Positions 59,320-64,000 of a stretch of DNA of 64,000 nucleotides are shown here, piece after piece. A program made the position numbers and the translations under genes. Positions within the stretch are counted from its first letter, which is position 1; every line of letters begins with the position of its first letter. The notes under the pieces are model-generated. The model had not been told where the DNA came from. It did no database searches and worked only from the letters and a program-made list of their open reading frames with translations. Source of the stretch: Blastocystis hominis. Its lineage: Eukaryota > Sar > Bigyra > Opalinata > Blastocystidae. The stretch spans positions 519,623 through 583,622 of the forward strand of contig NW_013171818.1 of NCBI RefSeq assembly GCF_000151665.1, written 5' to 3'.

Positions 59320-60542
59320 GCAGATTCACCTGAGAAACTTGTATATCTTCAGAACGGCGTGTTCAAGTGCAAGGAGATGACGAATGGTACCAGTACTACT
59401 TGGACAACTCTTTCGACACGTTCGCATTTCCGTCGACCAATGGCAACTATGTGCTTACCAAGACTGGCGATGAGCTCACATGGTCCGTCGCTGGTGAAGA
59501 TTTCACTTCCTTGGATAACTCGTATTTCAAGGACAGCGATGGACAATCGATTACCATTCCAACCAATGGAGCTATTCCATTCTTCAAGAATAACTCGGCG
59601 TTCGGAGGAATCGATTTGCCGTCCAGCGGAATCTATGTTCTCACAAGGGATGGCACTACGCCTTCCTTAGAAGTCTTCGATGCGTCATTGATATTCGGAA
59701 CAATGGGCTACGACAACACGTCCAACAGGTATGCGATTGCAAACTGGAATTCGACCGCGAGCAATCATAAGGACCCTGTATTGCCGAACAAGAGTGGATC
59801 ATTCTTCCTTCATATAGACTCGAGTAACAATTATGACTTCGCCACAATCAATGCCAAGAGTCTCTTCCATGACATCCTGGGAATTGAATCCGATACACAG
59901 AAGATCGTGACATATTGGGATGATCAAGCATATGGATTATCACTTCCGATCACGACAGGTTATGCTACGTTCAAGATCGAGAATAGCAGTACCTCGCCAA
60001 TCATCACCAATCTCACTCCTTCTGTAATCTACAAAGACATCCTGGGTTGTACGAGCGAGGAACATTGCCTTGTGTACAATAATGGCAATGAAGTGAGCAA
60101 ATTGGCGATCCCGACGAGCAGTGGCAAGTACATGTTGGGAGTGAATGGTGATGTACCATCCTTCGTTTAACCGGACACCACGTTAAGTAAGACATTCGAA
60201 TATACCTTGACGAGTGGTCATGAAATCGTATCCGAATCACTCACATCGGCTGGTACAAATCGAACAGAAGCAATCACGTTGAAGACCGGTACATCCTGCT
60301 TGATCACGATTGATACGGTGATTTGGTGTTCGAACTATGAACAAGTGCTGATGGTATTCACAAGCACACCGAACCTAGTAATCAGTGCAGACATGGCACA
60401 TATTATCAACATTCCATTGAACAATCCTGTACCTACCACAATTGCGAGTGGTTCGTCCGTGATTACACCGACAAAGACGAATCCATTGACTAACGAAATG
60501 GTTGGTAGTGGCGACACCACGATCACACATTACTTCCAATAA
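59317..60542 (+). pseudogene. Repeat-built fibre-like virion protein, one frameshift and one TAA
   Basis: Starts MADSPEKLVYLQNG, shifts frame near 59370 and then runs open to TAA 60168-60170, after which the same frame continues to 60542. About five repeats of the form P-x-x-x-G-x-Y/F-x-L-x-x-x-G ('FPSTNGNYVLTKTGD', 'LPSSGIYVLTRDG', 'LPNKSGSFFLHID', 'LPITTGYATFKI', 'IPTSSGKYMLGVNGD'), 45-75 residues apart, suggest a beta-structured shaft. The C-terminal part after the TAA is a Thr/Ser-rich possible head. Receptor-binding role is inferred only. Confidence 0.5.
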
Positions 60543-60610
60543 TTGAAGGTGAGCGTGGTTGAACTGTAAGTGGTGGAAACAAGACCAAAGTAAAAGACAA
60601 TCCCGCCAAT

Positions 60611-61007
60611 TCACTTTGGAGGCAATCGCACATAAAACTTGTTGTTGGTTTTGTTTGCCTTCTTATATCCTATCATGAAATCGTCCAACTCGATTTCGTA
60701 CTGATCAAAGGCTACATCATCGATTCTGATTTCGATGTTTCCATTGAGTGGTTCGACACAATGACCATCGATGTTGTACTACTCACCTCCCCAATAATTC
60801 AAGTCTGGATGCTTTACGCTGTAGCTATTCTGGTGACAGATGTACCGAAGTAATTTCTGGAAGTCGGGTGAATAGAACAAAACCGTCTGAAGTGTCGTAT
60901 CCAGATAACATCATTCCAGTCACTAGATTATCGATAAACGAGTTGATCATGTCGAATATGTATCGCCAGACAATTTCACGTCGTTCTTCAGTCATCCAGC
61001 AGTTCAT
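60611..61007 (-). pseudogene. Small viral protein, one frameshift and one TAG
   Basis: Starts 'MNCWMTEERREIVWRYIFD'; shifts frame near 60865 and continues 'DFQKLLRYICHQNSY', with TAG at 60779-60781, then 'IEIRIDDVAFDQYEIELDD' and ends at 60611. About 130 residues originally; function unknown. Converges with the fibre-like gene. Confidence 0.45.
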
Positions 61008-61024
61008 TTCTATTTATGAATACA

Positions 61025-61216
61025 TTATTTCACTTTAATCTCTGTTGGACTGATCGTGATGTCACTTCCACTGTCGTCACTTGATTCATTCTTCTCGTTA
61101 TACAAGCACAGGCAGTGACATCTGTCCTTGCATTTCGAGTCCACCACTAGTTTGTGGTTCTTCCTCTTACTCATCAATTTCCATATCCCTTTCAACCATT
61201 GAATAAAGCGATTCAT
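61025..61216 (-). CDS. Small Cys-rich basic viral protein
   Basis: 63 residues, open, start in TAAATG (61219-61214). 'WLKGIWKLMSKRKNHK' amphipathic basic start, then four cysteines and a His (CKDRCHCLCLY), then an acidic Ser/Asp tail. It could be a small zinc-binding or membrane-active protein; no family recognised. Confidence 0.5.
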   Translation of the reverse strand: MNRFIQWLKGIWKLMSKRKNHKLVVDSKCKDRCHCLCLYNEKNESSDDSGSDITISPTEIKVK

Positions 61217-61376
61217 TTATGAATGAGATCAAGGAACTATGGAAACCAGCAAAACGAAAAGGCGCTACTCGAATGATCATTAGTGGATTCAAATGAAACA
61301 TATACTTCATCGATCTCATCGATTTCTCTTCCAAACAACACAAATGGGTTAACAAACAAACAAACAAACAAACAAT
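61217..61376. other. Junction between viral element and LINE tail
   Basis: Ends in GGGTTAACAAACAAAC..., the reverse complement of the LINE tail (TTTG)nTTAACCC. No viral terminal repeat recognised. Confidence 0.5.
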
Positions 61377-62981
61377 TCATTGACCTGCAGGAGATCTTGA
61401 GCGGCCCGTTGACCGCCTGTTACGTCCGTACCTTCCGGCCTTGGACTTCTTCCCAGTAGCCGACCTCTTGGGTCTGCTTGCTATCCCTTTGCGCCAAATA
61501 CCAAAAAGAGTAAGCCGATCATAGTGAGTGCTTTGCAAAAACTTTGCTAGTTCCTCACAACCAACCAACTCACTCCTCTCCCCAAAGAATTTCCCATGAC
61601 CATTACCTGGTGCCTGGATTTCCTCATAGTCCTTCCTTCCTGTGTTCGGGACCCAATTGTCCTTCCCAAGGCTATCCGAACCATGATTCTCCCCAGATGA
61701 AGTACACACAGAGCCAAAACCATTTCTCATCGAACCCTTAACAATATCTCTCCAGTCCGCACAATAAATTCTTTGAATGACCCTCCGTCCCAAGGATCCT
61801 CTCGGAATAACACTGCAATCACCAAAGCCACGTAGCGAGCCTCTCACATCCACCGGGTCCTTACACAATAGATATGGGCGAAATCGGCTGTCCACAGCGA
61901 TATGAGTAGAAACTTGACACGCGTCACCAAATTCCGCAGTCGAAAACGTCGAATTAGCAGTCGTCGAAGCAGTCGTAGAAACAATGCAAGTACCTTTTTC
62001 TCCCTTTCCCTCTGTCTGTGATTTCTTATCCGATGCCTTGGTTTCTAGATCAACCTCCTTCATTCTCGCCTCTTGCTTCTTCTTCTTTCTTCGTTCTTCG
62101 TTCTTTCTCTTTCTTGGCTTCCAGAATTGGTTTCAGCTTCTTGTACTCTTCTCTACCCACTCTCAATCATTCTATATGGCACTGTACCTCGCCTCCTTCT
62201 CTCTGTCTTGGCTGGAGTAAACAACAGCGCCAGATCCTCTATAGACTCTTTCCTTCTTTCCTTCTTTCCTTCTTCCCTTCTTTCTTTCCTTCTAGAGGAT
62301 GCTTCCATGTCAGCATGTGTGGTACCATGTCTCTTCCAAAAGTGGGCATTTCCAACGAATTCCAGTACTACCATCGCATCCTGCAACTCTCCCACCCATT
62401 TCCTCTCTCTTCCCAAAGATAAGACAAAGCAGAAAAATCGGTGTTCAATTTCCCAGATGGGAAGGCAAATATACTGTCGGATCGAATTGGGCTCAATTTA
62501 CTACAAATCCATCCCTCATCCACCAAATCAAGTGGTGTATCCAAATTCGCATTCTTATCCGACATTTCAGAATGAACCTTCTTATACGGCGGGATATTCT
62601 TCTGTTGGACGGTATTTGTCCTCTCTGATTAATCGCAATCTCGCTTCCTCTCCCTGTCAATGCGGGACACCTTCAGGTCTTCTTTGTCATCACTAACTAT
62701 CTTTTCCATACTGTCTTCACTCATATATTCACTATTCATCGTCTTCTTACCACTCATACTTAAGCTGGCTTCATTCTTATTCGTACACCATTCTTCTTTC
62801 ACAGCCACTTCAAAACTATACATTCCTGTCGAATTTGAGTTTCCCAATGTTTTCTTTACATTCTCTTTCTTATTTCCTCTCCACCACAGAAAGTTGAAAA
62901 AATCGAAAAATCGTTTACCACACATAGGGAGAATCGACATTTTGCTCCCAACAACTTACCATCAATATACTGCTCTCGCTC

Positions 62982-63013
<32 letters not shown>

Positions 63014-63740
63014 CTTCTTCATTTCTGCATTCATTGGGATTATCTCAGACTGTTTTCTCTCACTGTCCTCTCTCAACTTCTTACAAGAGCCCTTGCATTC
63101 TTCTTCTTCTTCTCTCTGTATCTACCTATCTGCACAACTTGTTCTTTTAACCGATTATCTTCAGTACTTTCAACCGGTTTTTTCACACACACCTCCACCG
63201 AACTCTTCCTTAACGTCCTTCGGTTCTTCACTAACCTCTCATTCTTCCTAAGCTGCGGAAAACCAGTCTTCCTTGTGGATACACTTCATCAACAATCGTA
63301 TACTTCTTCTCCAAGTACAATCAATATTCAACTCGTCTTGCACGTGCTCTTGGAGGTGTTTCAACACCATCAATACAAGTTTATCGGGTGTTTCATTTCA
63401 CCCAACAATAACGAACTCCCACACCTGATTAACTAATTTAATCTGTTCAATTCAATTCAATTCAATTCATGATATTTGTTGTGTGAAATACTAGTACTTT
63501 GTGTGAAGTGAAAGTGATGAGGTCCCAGGCATGTTAGAAGGCCATGAATACTCGATATCTCAATGGATTGTTGTCTTTGTGGATTGGTTCGTAGTCCTCT
63601 ATCTAGATTCTTGGCAATGTCCATATACCCTTCTTTCGCTCCTTCTGTTGGTATGCTGTGACCCAATACTTCTCTTAGGCACACCGAGAACATATGAAAT
63701 GAATATCAGAGACAGTTTGGAAACAAGTATCTCCAAATCG
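61377..63740 (-). mobile_element. Internally deleted LINE copy (5' region fused to 3' end)
   Basis: Minus-strand order: the full-length element's 5' region (63740 to about 62000, including a (GAA)n expansion at 62985-63020 that replaces most of the basic ORF), the first codons of ORF2 ('KEVDLETKASDKKSQTE'), then a direct jump at about 61985 into the 3' ORF ('VSTTASTTANSTFSTA') and 3' end. Endonuclease and reverse transcriptase are deleted. A 228-residue fused frame (61377-62063) crosses the junction. It could only move with help from full-length elements. Confidence 0.85.
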
Positions 63741-64000
63741 ATCTCTATTATTATCTGCGTATTGTACACAACGAGTACAATGTTCCCATAAATAGAATTC
63801 TTGGAAAAGTACAGACCACTTTTACACCTTTGCTTTTATCGCTATTTGTTTTTCAATATTATTCAATAAACCATATAGAATGCAAATTGATAAAATAATA
63901 GACAATCCAGTGATTCGTGATTCTTTATTGAATCAAAATAAAATAAGATTAATAAACTCCATTTCTTGTTTTAGAATATTGATTTTCAAAGTCATTTATA
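63741..64000. other. AT-rich flank at window end
   Basis: Beyond the LINE 5' boundary. No coding signal seen; whether viral sequence resumes further right cannot be judged from here. Confidence 0.35.

Larger units (their letters stand above)
47884..61216. mobile_element. Endogenous Polinton-like/adintovirus-like DNA virus (morphogenesis module)
   Basis: About 13.3 kb of tightly packed intronless genes in four blocks (+, -, +, -), GC and codon use unlike the AT-rich flanks. The combination of A32-like packaging ATPase, adenain-like protease, probable double-jelly-roll capsid protein and penton-like proteins defines the Polinton/adintovirus/virophage grade. I see no polymerase, helicase or integrase and no terminal inverted repeat within the window. 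Several genes are broken. Confidence 0.8.

Noticed and set aside
1056-60781. Genetic code change (TAG/TAA/TGA read as amino acids)
   Set aside because: All three stops occur, and intact genes (both glycosyltransferases, the right transporter, viral ATPase and protease) use normal stops and have none inside. Mutation is the simpler reading, though readthrough remains testable.

Overview
The window is nuclear DNA of a single-celled eukaryote. Host genes are split by very short GT-AG introns: I could place 14 introns of 28-34 nt and one of 51 nt, and in four genes the spliced lengths are exact multiples of three. At least three transcription units end next to a TGTTTGTT/TGTTTGTA octamer, and one of them seems to have no encoded stop at its natural end. 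Introns of about 31 nt plus this octamer are what is known of Blastocystis, so I suggest (inference, moderate to low confidence) a Blastocystis-like or opalinate stramenopile. Base composition is patchy: GC-rich gene islands (2.3-4.4 kb, 5.7-7.5 kb) lie in very AT-rich DNA.

Layout. 0-7.5 kb: a secreted Ig-like/galactose-binding-like surface protein (partial), a TBC-domain Rab-GAP, a proline/methionine-repeat protein, a PHO80-type cyclin, and a truncated second copy of the surface protein. 8.9-25.6 kb: a large imperfect inverted duplication whose arms (about 10.4-15.6 and 19.85-25.6 kb) each carry a major-facilitator transporter, a LINE 3' fragment and a 1-2 kb AT-rich repeat. The right transporter copy is intact and the left has two nonsense codons. 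A fucosyltransferase-like gene sits in the loop, and a second glycosyltransferase of the same kind, with five mini-introns, lies at 30.1-31.9 kb. 25.8-42 kb: non-LTR retrotransposons of one family, including one nearly complete element (endonuclease, reverse transcriptase), a 5'-truncated copy that supplies the missing 3' half, and internally deleted copies. 42-47.2 kb: a MORN-membrane-LRR protein gene crossing a 200-N assembly gap, with decayed LRR relics around it.

47.9-61.2 kb is the most interesting part: a compact, intronless endogenous DNA virus of Polinton-like/adintovirus/virophage grade. Recognisable parts are an FtsK/HerA (A32-like) packaging ATPase, an adenain-like cysteine protease, a probable double-jelly-roll major capsid protein, a run of penton-like proteins, a long coiled-coil protein, a possible pVI-like membrane-active protein with Gly-Gly sites, and a repeat-built fibre-like protein. 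No DNA polymerase, helicase-primase or integrase is visible, so only the virion-building module is present here. Seven of its start codons lie in TAAATG, the shape of poxvirus-type late promoters. The ATPase, protease and some small genes are open, whereas the capsid, coiled-coil, fibre and penton-like genes carry one or more nonsense codons or frameshifts, so the element is decaying or has sequencing errors. Its right end abuts a LINE copy.
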